Shown here one piece after another: positions 33,917 through 42,784 of a DNA stretch of 64,000 bases. Position 1 is the stretch's first letter. Every line of letters starts with the position of its first letter. Location of the stretch: the NCBI RefSeq assembly GCF_002814235.1, contig NZ_PHSU01000026.1, positions 28,684 through 92,683 of the forward strand, in the 5' to 3' direction. The translations under genes were made by a program, and so were the position numbers. Origin of the DNA: Pseudomonas sp. QS1027. Lineage in GTDB: Bacteria > Pseudomonadota > Gammaproteobacteria > Pseudomonadales > Pseudomonadaceae. Under the pieces are notes generated by a model that saw nothing but the letters and a program-made list of their open reading frames with translations, ran no database searches and had not been told where the DNA came from.

Positions 33917-34990
33917 ATGCTGGCCTATATTTTTCGCCGACTGCTACTGATCATCCCGACCCTGTTCGGCATCCTGCTGATCAACTTCGTGATCATCCAG
34001 GCCGCCCCGGGGGGGCCGGTGGAGCAGATGATCGCCAAGCTCGAAGGCTTCGAAGGCGCCACCAGCCGGATCGCCGGCGGCGGCGCCGAAGTCTCGGTGG
34101 CCGGCTCCAGCTATCGCGGCGCCCAGGGCCTGGACCCGGCCCTGATCAAGGAAATCGAGCACATGTACGGCTTCGACAAGTCGGCGCCGGAACGCTTGTG
34201 GATCATGATCAAGAACTACGCGACCCTGGACTTCGGCAACAGCTTCTTCCGCGATGCCAAGGTCGTCGACCTGATCAAGGAAAAAATGCCGGTGTCGATT
34301 TCCCTCGGGCTCTGGAGCACCCTGATCATGTACCTGGTCTCCATCCCCCTGGGCATTGCCAAGGCCACCCGCCACGGCAGTCATTTCGATGTCTGGACCA
34401 GTTCGGCGATCATCGTCGGTTATGCGATCCCGGCGTTCCTGTTCGCGATCCTGCTGATCGTGGTGTTCGCCGGCGGCAGCTACCTGAACTGGTTCCCCTT
34501 GCGTGGCCTGACCTCGAACAACTTCGATCAGCTGAGCCTCGGCGGCAAGGTCCTCGACTACTTCTGGCACCTGGCGCTGCCGGTCACCGCCCTGGTCATC
34601 GGCAACTTCGCCACCATGACCCTGCTGACCAAGAACAGCTTCCTCGATGAAATCAACAAGCAGTACGTGGTCACCGCCAAGGCCAAGGGCCTGACCCAAC
34701 GCCGCGTGCTCTATGGCCACGTGTTCCGCAACGCCATGCTGCTGGTCATCGCCGGTTTCCCCTCGGCCTTCATGGGCATCTTCTTCACCGGCTCCCTGCT
34801 GGTGGAAGTGATCTTCTCCCTCGACGGCCTGGGCCTGATGAGCTTCGAAGCGGCAATCAACCGCGACTACCCGATCGTCTTCGGCACCCTGTTCATCTTC
34901 ACCCTGCTGGGGCTGGTGGTGAAACTGATCGGCGACATTACCTACACCCTGGTCGATCCACGGATCGACTTCGAACATCGGGAGCATTGA
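33917..34990 (+). CDS. nppB: Npp/Yej ABC transporter permease B
   Basis: A 357-residue inner-membrane permease of the DppB/YejB type: an N-terminal membrane anchor (YIFRRLLLIIPTLFGILLI), a periplasmic loop to about 130, then five helices and the ATPase-docking EAA loop (VTAKAKGLTQRRVLYGHVFRN near 255). The length, above 350, fits YejB rather than DppB because of the insert EGATSRIAGGGAEVSVAG. The ATG at 33917 is five bases after the previous stop. Confidence 0.93.
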   Translation: MLAYIFRRLLLIIPTLFGILLINFVIIQAAPGGPVEQMIAKLEGFEGATSRIAGGGAEVSVAGSSYRGAQGLDPALIKEIEHMYGFDKSAPERLWIMIKNYATLDFGNSFFRDAKVVDLIKEKMPVSISLGLWSTLIMYLVSIPLGIAKATRHGSHFDVWTSSAIIVGYAIPAFLFAILLIVVFAGGSYLNWFPLRGLTSNNFDQLSLGGKVLDYFWHLALPVTALVIGNFATMTLLTKNSFLDEINKQYVVTAKAKGLTQRRVLYGHVFRNAMLLVIAGFPSAFMGIFFTGSLLVEVIFSLDGLGLMSFEAAINRDYPIVFGTLFIFTLLGLVVKLIGDITYTLVDPRIDFEHREH

Positions 34991-34991
34991 G

Positions 34992-36011
34992 ATGCAGTTA
35001 TCCCCCCTCAATCGCCGACGTTTCGAACGGTTCAAGGCCAACAAGCGCGGCTGGTGGTCGCTGTGGCTGTTCCTGGTACTGTTCGTCCTGAGCCTCGGCG
35101 CCGAACTGATCGCCAATGACAAGCCACTGCTGGTGCACTACGACGACGGCTGGTATTTCCCGGCCCTCAAGCGTTATCCGGAAACCACCTTCGGTGGCGA
35201 GTTCCCCCTGGAGGCCAACTACAAGAGCCCGTACATCCGCGAACTGCTCAAGGCCAAGGATGCCTGGATCCTGTGGGCGCCGATCCCGTTCAGCTATCAG
35301 AGCATCAATTACGACCTGCGCGTCCCGGCCCCGGCCCCGCCTTCAGCGGACAACCTGCTGGGCACCGATGACCAGGGCCGCGACGTGCTCGCCCGGGTGA
35401 TCTACGGCTTCCGTATTTCGGTGCTGTTCGCCCTGACCCTGACCGTGCTCAGCTCCATCATCGGCGTGATCGCCGGCGCCTTGCAGGGTTTCTATGGCGG
35501 CTGGGTCGACCTGGCCGGACAGCGCTTCCTGGAAATCTGGTCCGGGCTGCCGGTGCTCTACCTGCTGATCATCCTCGCCAGCTTCGTCCAGCCGAACTTC
35601 TGGTGGCTGCTGGGGATCATGCTGCTGTTTTCCTGGATGAGCCTGGTGGACGTGGTGCGCGCCGAGTTCCTCCGCGGGCGCAACCTGGAATATGTCCGCG
35701 CGGCCCGAGCCCTGGGCATGCAGAACGGCGCGATCATGTTCCGCCATATCCTGCCCAACGCCATGGTCTCGACCATGACCTTCATGCCGTTCATCCTCAC
35801 CGGCGCCATCGGCACCCTGACTGCCCTGGATTTCCTCGGCTTCGGCCTGCCCGCCGGCTCACCGTCCCTGGGCGAACTGGTGGCCCAGGGCAAATCCAAT
35901 CTGCAGGCGCCCTGGCTGGGCATGAGCGCGTTCGCCGTGCTGGCCTTGATGCTCAGCCTGCTGGTGTTTATCGGCGAGTCCGCTCGCGATGCCTTCGACC
36001 CGAGGAAGTAA
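34992..36011 (+). CDS. nppC: Npp/Yej ABC transporter permease C
   Basis: A 339-residue YejE-type permease. The first membrane helix (WWSLWLFLVLFVLSLGAELIA) follows a basic N-terminus, then a YejE-specific periplasmic stretch (YDDGWYFPALKRYPETTFGG) and GTDDQGRDVLARVIYGFRIS before the core helices. The EAA loop is YVRAARALGMQNGAIMFRHILP near 235. It starts one base after the previous stop and forms the heterodimeric channel with the preceding permease. Confidence 0.93.
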   Translation: MQLSPLNRRRFERFKANKRGWWSLWLFLVLFVLSLGAELIANDKPLLVHYDDGWYFPALKRYPETTFGGEFPLEANYKSPYIRELLKAKDAWILWAPIPFSYQSINYDLRVPAPAPPSADNLLGTDDQGRDVLARVIYGFRISVLFALTLTVLSSIIGVIAGALQGFYGGWVDLAGQRFLEIWSGLPVLYLLIILASFVQPNFWWLLGIMLLFSWMSLVDVVRAEFLRGRNLEYVRAARALGMQNGAIMFRHILPNAMVSTMTFMPFILTGAIGTLTALDFLGFGLPAGSPSLGELVAQGKSNLQAPWLGMSAFAVLALMLSLLVFIGESARDAFDPRK

Positions 36012-36012
36012 G

Positions 36013-37626
36013 ATGAATCAGGACAATCTGATCGAAGTGCGCGACCTCTCGGTGGAGTTCGTGGTCGGTGAGCAGCGCCAGCGGGTGGTGGAAAACCTCA
36101 GCTTCGATATCCGCCGCGGCGAAACCCTGGCCCTGGTGGGCGAAAGCGGCTCGGGCAAGTCGGTCACCGCGCACTCGATCCTGCGCCTGCTGCCCTACCC
36201 CCTGGCCCACCACCCCAGCGGTACGATCCAGTATTCCGGGCAGGACCTGCTGACCCTGAAAGAGAAGACCATCCGCCACATCCGCGGCAACCGCATCGCG
36301 ATGATCTTCCAGGAGCCGATGACCTCGCTGAACCCGCTGCACTCCATCGAGAAGCAGATCAACGAAGTGCTCGGCATTCACAAGGGCCTGACCGGCAAGG
36401 TGGCCACCAAACGCACCCTGGAGCTGCTGGAGCTGGTGGGCATCCCCGAGCCACACAAGCGCCTCAAAGCCCTCCCACACGAGCTCTCAGGCGGTCAGCG
36501 CCAGCGTGTGATGATCGCCATGGCCCTGGCCAATGAGCCGGAGCTGCTGATCGCCGACGAACCGACCACCGCCCTCGATGTGACGGTGCAGCTGAAAATC
36601 CTCGAATTGCTCAAGGAGCTGCAGGCACGCCTGGGCATGGCCCTGCTGCTGATCAGCCATGATCTCAACCTGGTGCGCCGGATCGCCCACCGGGTGTGCG
36701 TCATGCAACGTGGCCGGATCGTCGAGCAGGCCGACTGCGAAGCCTTGTTCCAGGCCCCGCAACATCCCTACACCTGTGAATTGCTCAGCGCCGAGCCCCG
36801 TGGCGAACCCGCCGCGACCGAGGTCGGCGAGCCGCTGCTGGAGGTCGACGACCTCAAGGTCTGGTTCCCCATCAAGAAAGGCCTGCTGCGCAGCACCGTG
36901 GACCACGTGAAGGCCGTGGACGGCATCCACTTCAGCCTGCCCCGGGGCCAGACCCTGGGCATCGTCGGCGAAAGCGGCTCGGGCAAATCCACCCTCGGCC
37001 TGGCGATCCTGCGACTGATCGGCAGCCAGGGCGATATCCGCTTCGAAGGCCAGTTGTTGAGCCGCCTGTCGCAGAAACAGGTGCGGCCGTTACGTCGGGA
37101 AATGCAGGTGGTGTTCCAGGACCCGTTCGGCAGCCTCAGCCCGCGCATGTGCGTCAGCCAGATTGTCGGCGAAGGCTTGCGTATCCATAAGATCGGCAAC
37201 GAGCAGGAGCAGGAAGCAGCGATCATTGCCGCCCTGAAAGAAGTCGGCCTGGACCCGGAGACCCGCAACCGCTATCCCCACGAGTTTTCCGGCGGACAAC
37301 GCCAGCGCATCGCCATCGCTCGGGCGCTGGTGCTCAAGCCGGCACTGATCCTGCTGGATGAGCCAACCTCGGCCCTCGACCGCACGGTGCAGCGCCAGGT
37401 CGTCGAACTGCTGCGCTCGCTGCAGATCAAGTACAACCTGACCTACCTGTTCATCAGCCACGACCTGGCGGTGGTCAAGGCGCTGAGCCACCAACTGATG
37501 GTGGTCAAGCATGGCAAGGCGGTCGAGCAAGGCGACGCGAAGGATATCTTTGCCGCGCCGCAACATCCTTATACAAAACAGTTGCTGGAAGCGGCGTTCC
37601 TGGTGCCCGGGACGAGCCCGCTGTAG
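36013..37626 (+). CDS. nppD: Npp/Yej ABC transporter ATPase, double nucleotide-binding domain
   Basis: A 537-residue fused ATPase. First domain: Walker A GESGSGKSVTAHS near 40, signature LSGGQRQRVMIAMALA near 160, Walker B LLIADEPTTALD. Second domain: Walker A GESGSGKSTLGLA near 325, signature FSGGQRQRIAIARAL near 430, Walker B LILLDEPTSALD. Oligopeptide-type C-terminal tails (QHPYTCELL, QHPYTKQLL) follow each. It energises uptake through the two permeases. The ATG is one base after the previous stop. It ends the operon, before a strong bidirectional terminator. Confidence 0.95.
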   Translation: MNQDNLIEVRDLSVEFVVGEQRQRVVENLSFDIRRGETLALVGESGSGKSVTAHSILRLLPYPLAHHPSGTIQYSGQDLLTLKEKTIRHIRGNRIAMIFQEPMTSLNPLHSIEKQINEVLGIHKGLTGKVATKRTLELLELVGIPEPHKRLKALPHELSGGQRQRVMIAMALANEPELLIADEPTTALDVTVQLKILELLKELQARLGMALLLISHDLNLVRRIAHRVCVMQRGRIVEQADCEALFQAPQHPYTCELLSAEPRGEPAATEVGEPLLEVDDLKVWFPIKKGLLRSTVDHVKAVDGIHFSLPRGQTLGIVGESGSGKSTLGLAILRLIGSQGDIRFEGQLLSRLSQKQVRPLRREMQVVFQDPFGSLSPRMCVSQIVGEGLRIHKIGNEQEQEAAIIAALKEVGLDPETRNRYPHEFSGGQRQRIAIARALVLKPALILLDEPTSALDRTVQRQVVELLRSLQIKYNLTYLFISHDLAVVKALSHQLMVVKHGKAVEQGDAKDIFAAPQHPYTKQLLEAAFLVPGTSPL

Positions 37627-37664
37627 GCACGTCGGGCGAAGGCGCCTGCTTGATTCCCGGCCAT

Positions 37665-37696
37665 AAAAAAAGACCGCTCAATGAGCGGTCTTTTTT
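37665..37696. terminator. Bidirectional intrinsic terminator
   Basis: AGACCGCTCA and TGAGCGGTCT form a stable stem flanked by A7 on the left and T6 on the right, so it can end both the transporter operon (plus) and ppiD (minus). Confidence 0.93.
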
Positions 37697-37726
37697 ATAC
37701 AGCGGGCGTTGGCTGGATCAAGTGCC

Positions 37727-39586
37727 TTAGAAGCGCTTGATGTCCGCCTGGCCTTCCAGCTGCTTGCGGTACGCCGCGAAGTCCTGCTGGCCGGCACGGG
37801 AGGCGAGGAAGCGACGATAGGACGCCTTCTCTTCTTCGCTTGGCGCCGCGCCTTCGTTCACGCCGTTCAGACGCACAAGCACCAGGCTACCATCGGCCAG
37901 GGTCACGGTGCTGAAGGTCGGCTTGTCCTTGCCTTCAGGCTTGGGCATGCGGAACAGTGCTTGCAGCACCGCCGGATCAACCCCTTCCTGAGAGCGAGTG
38001 ACGGCTTCCTGGGTTTTCCAGGTCTGGCCGGCCGGCAGTGGCTTGCCTTCACGCAGGCTGGCGATCAGTTCGTCCGCCTTGACCTTGGCCGCCGCCGTGG
38101 CGTGCTCCTTGGTCAACTGCTTGCGAATCGGCCCATCCACGCTGGCCAGAGGCAGTTGCTCAGGCTTGTGGTGTTCCTTGGCACGCAATACGACCACGGT
38201 GTCCGGGTCCAGCTCGATGGCGCTGCTGTTGGCACCCTCATCCAGCACTTCCGGACTGAACGCCGCCGTCACGACAGCACGGTTGGCCGCCACACCTTCA
38301 CCACCTTCACGGCCGAACGGCGCCGAGGTGTGCACCTTCAGGTTCAGGTCCTGGGCCGGCTGGGCCAGGTCGGAAGCTTCGAACGAGGCATCTTCAAGCT
38401 GCTTGGTCGCCTCGACGAAACGCTGCTCCACTAGCTGGGTTTTCAGCTCGCGGGTCAGCTTGTCCTTCAGGCTGGCGAAGGTCGGCACTTGCGGTGCCTC
38501 GACGCCCAACAGCTTGATCAGGTGATAACCGAACTCGCTGCGCACCGGGCCCGATACCTGATCCTTGGTCAAGGCATACAGCGCCTTTTCAAAGGCCGGG
38601 TCATAGACACCAGGGCCGGCGAAACCGAGGTCACCGCCATGGCTGGCCGAACCCGGGTCCTGGGAGAACTCCTTGGCCAGGGCATCGAAATGCTCACCCT
38701 TGGCCAGGCGCTGCTGGATCTCTTCGATCTTCGCCTTGGCCTGGGCGTCGTTCACCTTGTCGTTCACTTCGATCAGAATGTGCGCGGCACGACGCTGCTC
38801 GGCGAGGTTCGCGGTTTCTTTCTGATACTGCGCCTGCAGGTCTTCGTCCTTGACGGTGACCTGGTCGAAGAACGAGGACTTCTTCAGTTCCAGGTAATCG
38901 ACGACCACCTGATCCGGCGTCATGAACTCCTTGGCGTGCTTGTCGTAGTAGGCCTTGACCTCGTCATCGGTCAGCTTGACCGCCGACAGATCGACCGGGA
39001 CGTTCAGCGAAGCGAAATCGCGGGTCTGTTTTTCCAGACGGGCAAACGCCAGCACCTGGGCATCAGTGACGAAACCGCTGCCCGCCAGACCCGCACGGAT
39101 CTGGCCGATCAGCATTTCCTGAGCCAGCATCTGGCGGAATTGCATACGACCGTAGCCCAGTTGACGAATCACCTGGTCGAAACGATCGGAGCTGAACTTG
39201 CCGTCCACCTGGAATTCAGGCGTTTGCAGGATGACCTGGTCCAGCGCACCCTCGGAGAAAGCGAACTTCGACTTCTCGGCGCCCTGAAGCAGCAGCTTGC
39301 GGTCGATCAGCCCCTTGAGGGCGGATTCGCGCAGCATTTTCTCATCCAGCAACGAGGCATCGAAATCCTTGCCCAGCTGTTGCATGAGTTGGCGACGTTG
39401 CATGTCGACCGCCTGGCTCAGCTCGGTCTGGGTGATCTCGTCACCGTTGACCTTGGCCGCGTCCTGGCTGGTGGAGGTGGCCCTGAAAATGGCATCGAAA
39501 CCGGTCAGCGCCATCAATGCGACGATGACCCCGATGATGGTCTTGGCAATCCAGCCTTGTGAATTGTCCCTGATATTTTGCAGCAT
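37727..39586 (-). CDS. ppiD: Periplasmic folding chaperone PpiD
   Basis: A 619-residue inner-membrane anchored foldase. One N-terminal membrane helix (residues 15-35, IIGVIVALMALTGFDAIF), a SurA-like N-domain to about 225, and a parvulin PPIase domain around 265-360 (AAHILIEVNDKVNDAQAKAK, GGDLGFAGPGVYDPAFEKAL). It helps periplasmic and outer-membrane proteins emerging from Sec. Length is the usual for Pseudomonas. It follows hupB on the minus strand after a terminator. No fabI gene lies between it and the transporter operon, unlike P. aeruginosa as recalled. Confidence 0.94.
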   Translation of the reverse strand: MLQNIRDNSQGWIAKTIIGVIVALMALTGFDAIFRATSTSQDAAKVNGDEITQTELSQAVDMQRRQLMQQLGKDFDASLLDEKMLRESALKGLIDRKLLLQGAEKSKFAFSEGALDQVILQTPEFQVDGKFSSDRFDQVIRQLGYGRMQFRQMLAQEMLIGQIRAGLAGSGFVTDAQVLAFARLEKQTRDFASLNVPVDLSAVKLTDDEVKAYYDKHAKEFMTPDQVVVDYLELKKSSFFDQVTVKDEDLQAQYQKETANLAEQRRAAHILIEVNDKVNDAQAKAKIEEIQQRLAKGEHFDALAKEFSQDPGSASHGGDLGFAGPGVYDPAFEKALYALTKDQVSGPVRSEFGYHLIKLLGVEAPQVPTFASLKDKLTRELKTQLVEQRFVEATKQLEDASFEASDLAQPAQDLNLKVHTSAPFGREGGEGVAANRAVVTAAFSPEVLDEGANSSAIELDPDTVVVLRAKEHHKPEQLPLASVDGPIRKQLTKEHATAAAKVKADELIASLREGKPLPAGQTWKTQEAVTRSQEGVDPAVLQALFRMPKPEGKDKPTFSTVTLADGSLVLVRLNGVNEGAAPSEEEKASYRRFLASRAGQQDFAAYRKQLEGQADIKRF

Positions 39587-39655
39587 GCGTCCCCCAGAAA
39601 CGGTTGAACTTCAATGTGGGCAACCGTGGAGCGTGGGTAGAATCCGGATAGAAGA

Positions 39656-39679
39656 AAGGCGCATCCGAGGATGCGCCTT
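39656..39679 (-). terminator. Intrinsic terminator downstream of hupB
   Basis: AAGGCGCATC and GATGCGCCTT pair around a 4-base loop, and the minus strand continues TTTCTTC. It is about 150 bases after the hupB stop and 70 before the ppiD start. The remaining bases between hupB and ppiD hold no gene. Confidence 0.75.
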
Positions 39680-39828
39680 CTCGTAACTGGCAGAGCGGAT
39701 GAGGGCTCGATACGCGTCCCTCGGCGTGTCAGGCCGGCCCTGAAAAAGGACCCTGGCCGACCGCTTCACCGCTCCGCGGCCAGATCAGGCAAGAACCCGA
39801 CCCGGATAGGCAAAGGCTTGAACGAATG

Positions 39829-40101
39829 TCAGTTGACAGCTTCTTTCAGTGCTTTGCCGGCTTTGAAACCTGGCTTTTTGGCAGCAGCGATTTCCAGCGT
39901 CTTACCGGTCTGAGGGTTGCGACCGATGCGAGCAGGACGGTCGGTCACGGAGAAGGTGCCGAAACCTACCAGTACAACGGAGTCGCCAGCCTTCAGAGCG
40001 CCAGTGACGGATTCGATAACTGCATCCAGCGCACGGCCAGCAGCAGCTTTCGGGATATCAGCGGATGCAGCGATAGCATCAATCAGTTCCGACTTGTTCA
40101 C
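39829..40101 (-). CDS. hupB: DNA-binding protein HU-beta
   Basis: A 90-residue nucleoid protein. It begins MNKSELIDAIAASADIPKAA and has the DNA-arm sequence GFGTFSVTDRPARIGRNPQT with the conserved proline at the arm tip. It dimerises and bends DNA. Placement next to lon is conserved in gammaproteobacteria. It is transcribed on its own between terminators, 148 bases after lon. Confidence 0.97.
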   Translation of the reverse strand: MNKSELIDAIAASADIPKAAAGRALDAVIESVTGALKAGDSVVLVGFGTFSVTDRPARIGRNPQTGKTLEIAAAKKPGFKAGKALKEAVN

Positions 40102-40249
40102 TCTAAGTCCCCTTATATCTATTGAGTATATTTCTAAGTTTTTGGGTGAAAGCTAAACCTGTGCTGAATGGCCTACAGACACTTAAGAGCCGCTTTATAA
40201 CAAGGGCTCTAAAAAGCTGTCAAGGAAGCCACCCAGGCTTGATCCGTAC

Positions 40250-42646
40250 TTAATGCGTGCTGATTCTTTCCTTAGAATCGGAGTCGCGCTTCTCATCTTT
40301 CGCGACGATCTCCGGAACCACATCTGGCAAGGGCTCCGGCGCGTATTGCAGCGCAATTTGCAGGACCTCGTCAATCCATTTAACCGGTTTAATCTGAAGA
40401 TCCTGCTTGATATTGTCAGGAATTTCCTTCAGATCGCGCACATTCTCTTCTGGAATGATGACGGTCTTGATCCCGCCGCGATGTGCCGCGAGCAGTTTTT
40501 CCTTCAAACCACCAATGGCCAGCACCTGACCGCGCAAGGTAATTTCACCGGTCATGGCCACATCGGCACGCACAGGAATCCCAGTCAAGGCTGACACCAG
40601 GGCCGTACACATTCCTACACCAGCGCTAGGGCCGTCTTTCGGCGTCGCCCCTTCCGGCATATGGATATGGGTGTCGCGCTTCTCGTGGAAGTCCGGGGGG
40701 ATCCCCAGGCTCTTGGCGCGGCTGCGCACCACGGTCAGTGCGGCGGTGATGGACTCGACCATGACATCGCCCAGGGAACCGGTCTTGATCAACTGGCCCT
40801 TGCCCGGGACCACGGCGGCTTCGATGGTCAACAGCTCGCCACCGACCTGGGTCCAGGCCAGGCCCGTGACCTGACCGATCTGATCCTGTTGCTCGGCCAG
40901 GCCGTAACGGAATTTACGCACACCGAGGAAGTGCTCCAGCAGGTCGGAGGTGACCTTGACCGAGAAGCGTTTTTCCAGGGAATGCTCTTTCACCGCCTTG
41001 CGGCAGACCTTGGCGATTTGCCGCTCCAGCCCACGCACACCGGCTTCGCGGGTGTAGTAGCGAATGATGTCGCGAATCGACTCGACATCGAACTCCAGCT
41101 CGCCCTTCTTCAGGCCATTGGCCTGGATCTGCTTGGGCGACAGGTACTTGGTGGCGATGTTGATCTTCTCATCCTCGGTGTAACCCGGCAGGCGGATCAC
41201 TTCCATCCGGTCGAGCAGCGCCGGCGGGATATTCATCGAGTTGGAGGTGCAGAGGAACATGACATCGGACAGGTCGTAGTCAACTTCCAGATAGTGGTCG
41301 TTGAAATTGTGGTTCTGTTCCGGGTCCAGCACCTCGAGCAGGGCCGAGGCCGGATCGCCACGCATGTCGCTGCCCATCTTGTCGATTTCATCGAGCAGGA
41401 ACAGCGGGTTGCGCACGCCAACCTTTGTCATCTTTTGTATCAATCTTCCTGGCATCGAACCGATATAAGTCCGCCGATGACCACGAATTTCCGCTTCGTC
41501 ACGCACGCCGCCGAGGGCCATGCGTACGAATTTTCGGTTGGTCGCGTGAGCAATCGACTCAGCCAGGGAAGTTTTACCCACACCAGGAGGGCCGACCAGG
41601 CACAGTACCGGACCACGAATCTTCTTCACGCGCTTCTGCACGGCGAGGTATTCGAGGATCCGTTCCTTGACTTCGTCCAGGCCATAATGGTCCGCGTCGA
41701 GAATATCTTCGGCCCGCGCCAGGTCCAGACGCACCTTGCTCTGAGCCTTCCACGGCACCTGCACCAACCAGTCGAGGTAGGAGCGCACCACGGTCGCTTC
41801 GGCGGACATCGGCGACATCTGCTTGAGCTTGTTCAACTCGGCCAGGGCCTTGGTCATGGCGTCTTTCGGCAGACCAGCGGCGTCGATGCGTTTTTTCAGT
41901 TCTTCGACTTCGTTATGGCCTTCGTCGCTGTCGCCCAGTTCCTTCTGAATGGCTTTCATTTGCTCATTCAGGTAGTACTCGCGCTGACTGCGCTCCATCT
42001 GCTTCTTGACGCGACCACGGATACGCTTCTCGACCTGCAACAGGTCGATTTCGGCGTCAAGCAGGGCCAGCACGTGTTCGACACGGGCCGACAGGTCGAC
42101 GATTTCGAGAATTTCCTGCTTCTGCTCGATCTTCAGGGCCATGTGCGCAGCCATGGTATCGACCAGGCGGCTCGGCTCGTCGATGCTGTTCAACGACGAC
42201 AGCACTTCAGCCGGGACTTTCTTGCCCAGTTGCACATATTGCTCGAACTGTGCCAGCAGGCTGCGGACAAAGACTTCGGACTCACGGTCCGGGGCATCGG
42301 CCTCTTCGATCAGCGCCACTTCGGCGCGGCAGTAGCCGTCGACCTCGCTGAAACGCTCGACGGTGCCGCGCTGCTCACCCTCGACCAGTACCTTGACGGT
42401 GCCATCAGGCAACTTCAGCAATTGCAATACGGTGGCGACTGTACCTACGCGATACAGCGCATCTTCGCCCGGGTCATCATCGGCAGGATTACGTTGGGCC
42501 AGCAGCAGGATCTGCTTGTCGCCCGTCATCGCTGCCTCAAGGGCTTCGATAGATTTCTCGCGCCCCACGAACAGCGGGATCACCATGTGCGGATACACCA
42601 CGACATCACGCAATGGCAGGAGAGGCAATTCGATGGTTGTCTTCAT
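40250..42646 (-). CDS. lon: ATP-dependent Lon protease
   Basis: A 798-residue LonA protease. N-terminal substrate domain (LPLLPLRDVVVYPHMVIPLF, residues 6-25), AAA+ module with Walker A GPPGVGKTSLAES near 355 and Walker B FLLDEIDKMG, and the C-terminal protease domain with catalytic serine about 674 (TPKDGPSAGVGM) and lysine about 717 (GGLKEKLLAAH). It degrades misfolded and regulatory proteins in the cytoplasm. The ATG at 42646 opens MKTTIELPLL. A sigma-32-like promoter lies about 60-85 bases upstream, fitting heat-shock control. Confidence 0.97.
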   Translation of the reverse strand: MKTTIELPLLPLRDVVVYPHMVIPLFVGREKSIEALEAAMTGDKQILLLAQRNPADDDPGEDALYRVGTVATVLQLLKLPDGTVKVLVEGEQRGTVERFSEVDGYCRAEVALIEEADAPDRESEVFVRSLLAQFEQYVQLGKKVPAEVLSSLNSIDEPSRLVDTMAAHMALKIEQKQEILEIVDLSARVEHVLALLDAEIDLLQVEKRIRGRVKKQMERSQREYYLNEQMKAIQKELGDSDEGHNEVEELKKRIDAAGLPKDAMTKALAELNKLKQMSPMSAEATVVRSYLDWLVQVPWKAQSKVRLDLARAEDILDADHYGLDEVKERILEYLAVQKRVKKIRGPVLCLVGPPGVGKTSLAESIAHATNRKFVRMALGGVRDEAEIRGHRRTYIGSMPGRLIQKMTKVGVRNPLFLLDEIDKMGSDMRGDPASALLEVLDPEQNHNFNDHYLEVDYDLSDVMFLCTSNSMNIPPALLDRMEVIRLPGYTEDEKINIATKYLSPKQIQANGLKKGELEFDVESIRDIIRYYTREAGVRGLERQIAKVCRKAVKEHSLEKRFSVKVTSDLLEHFLGVRKFRYGLAEQQDQIGQVTGLAWTQVGGELLTIEAAVVPGKGQLIKTGSLGDVMVESITAALTVVRSRAKSLGIPPDFHEKRDTHIHMPEGATPKDGPSAGVGMCTALVSALTGIPVRADVAMTGEITLRGQVLAIGGLKEKLLAAHRGGIKTVIIPEENVRDLKEIPDNIKQDLQIKPVKWIDEVLQIALQYAPEPLPDVVPEIVAKDEKRDSDSKERISTH

Positions 42647-42704
42647 GATTTCGCCTCTACGGCGGCCGTACGGCCGGAAACAGATGGATAAGCTTGAAAC
42701 CAAG

Positions 42705-42730
42705 ATGGGGGCTTGTTCGGAAAAAAACAA
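42705..42730 (-). promoter_or_regulatory. Sigma-32-like heat-shock promoter of lon
   Basis: On the minus strand CTTGTTT (-35 element, at 42730-42724) is followed after 12 bases by CCCCCAT (-10 element, at 42711-42705). This closely fits the heat-shock consensus CTTGAAA and CCCCAT. Transcription would start near 42697, about 50 bases before the lon ATG. Confidence 0.6.
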
Positions 42731-42741
42731 GCGCCAAAAGA

Positions 42742-42761
42742 AAAGGGGCCCGAAGGCCCCT
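42742..42761 (-). terminator. Intrinsic terminator of clpX
   Basis: AAGGGGCC and GGCCCCTT pair around CGAA, followed on the minus strand by TTTCTTTTGG. It lies 24 bases after the clpX stop and directly upstream of the lon promoter, separating the two transcripts. Confidence 0.85.
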
Positions 42762-42784
42762 TGTCAGGTCACAGTCTGTCGCAC

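Noticed and set aside
40661..42691. Long open frame antisense to lon
   Set aside because: Shadow of the lon gene, without ribosome-binding site or recognisable domain.
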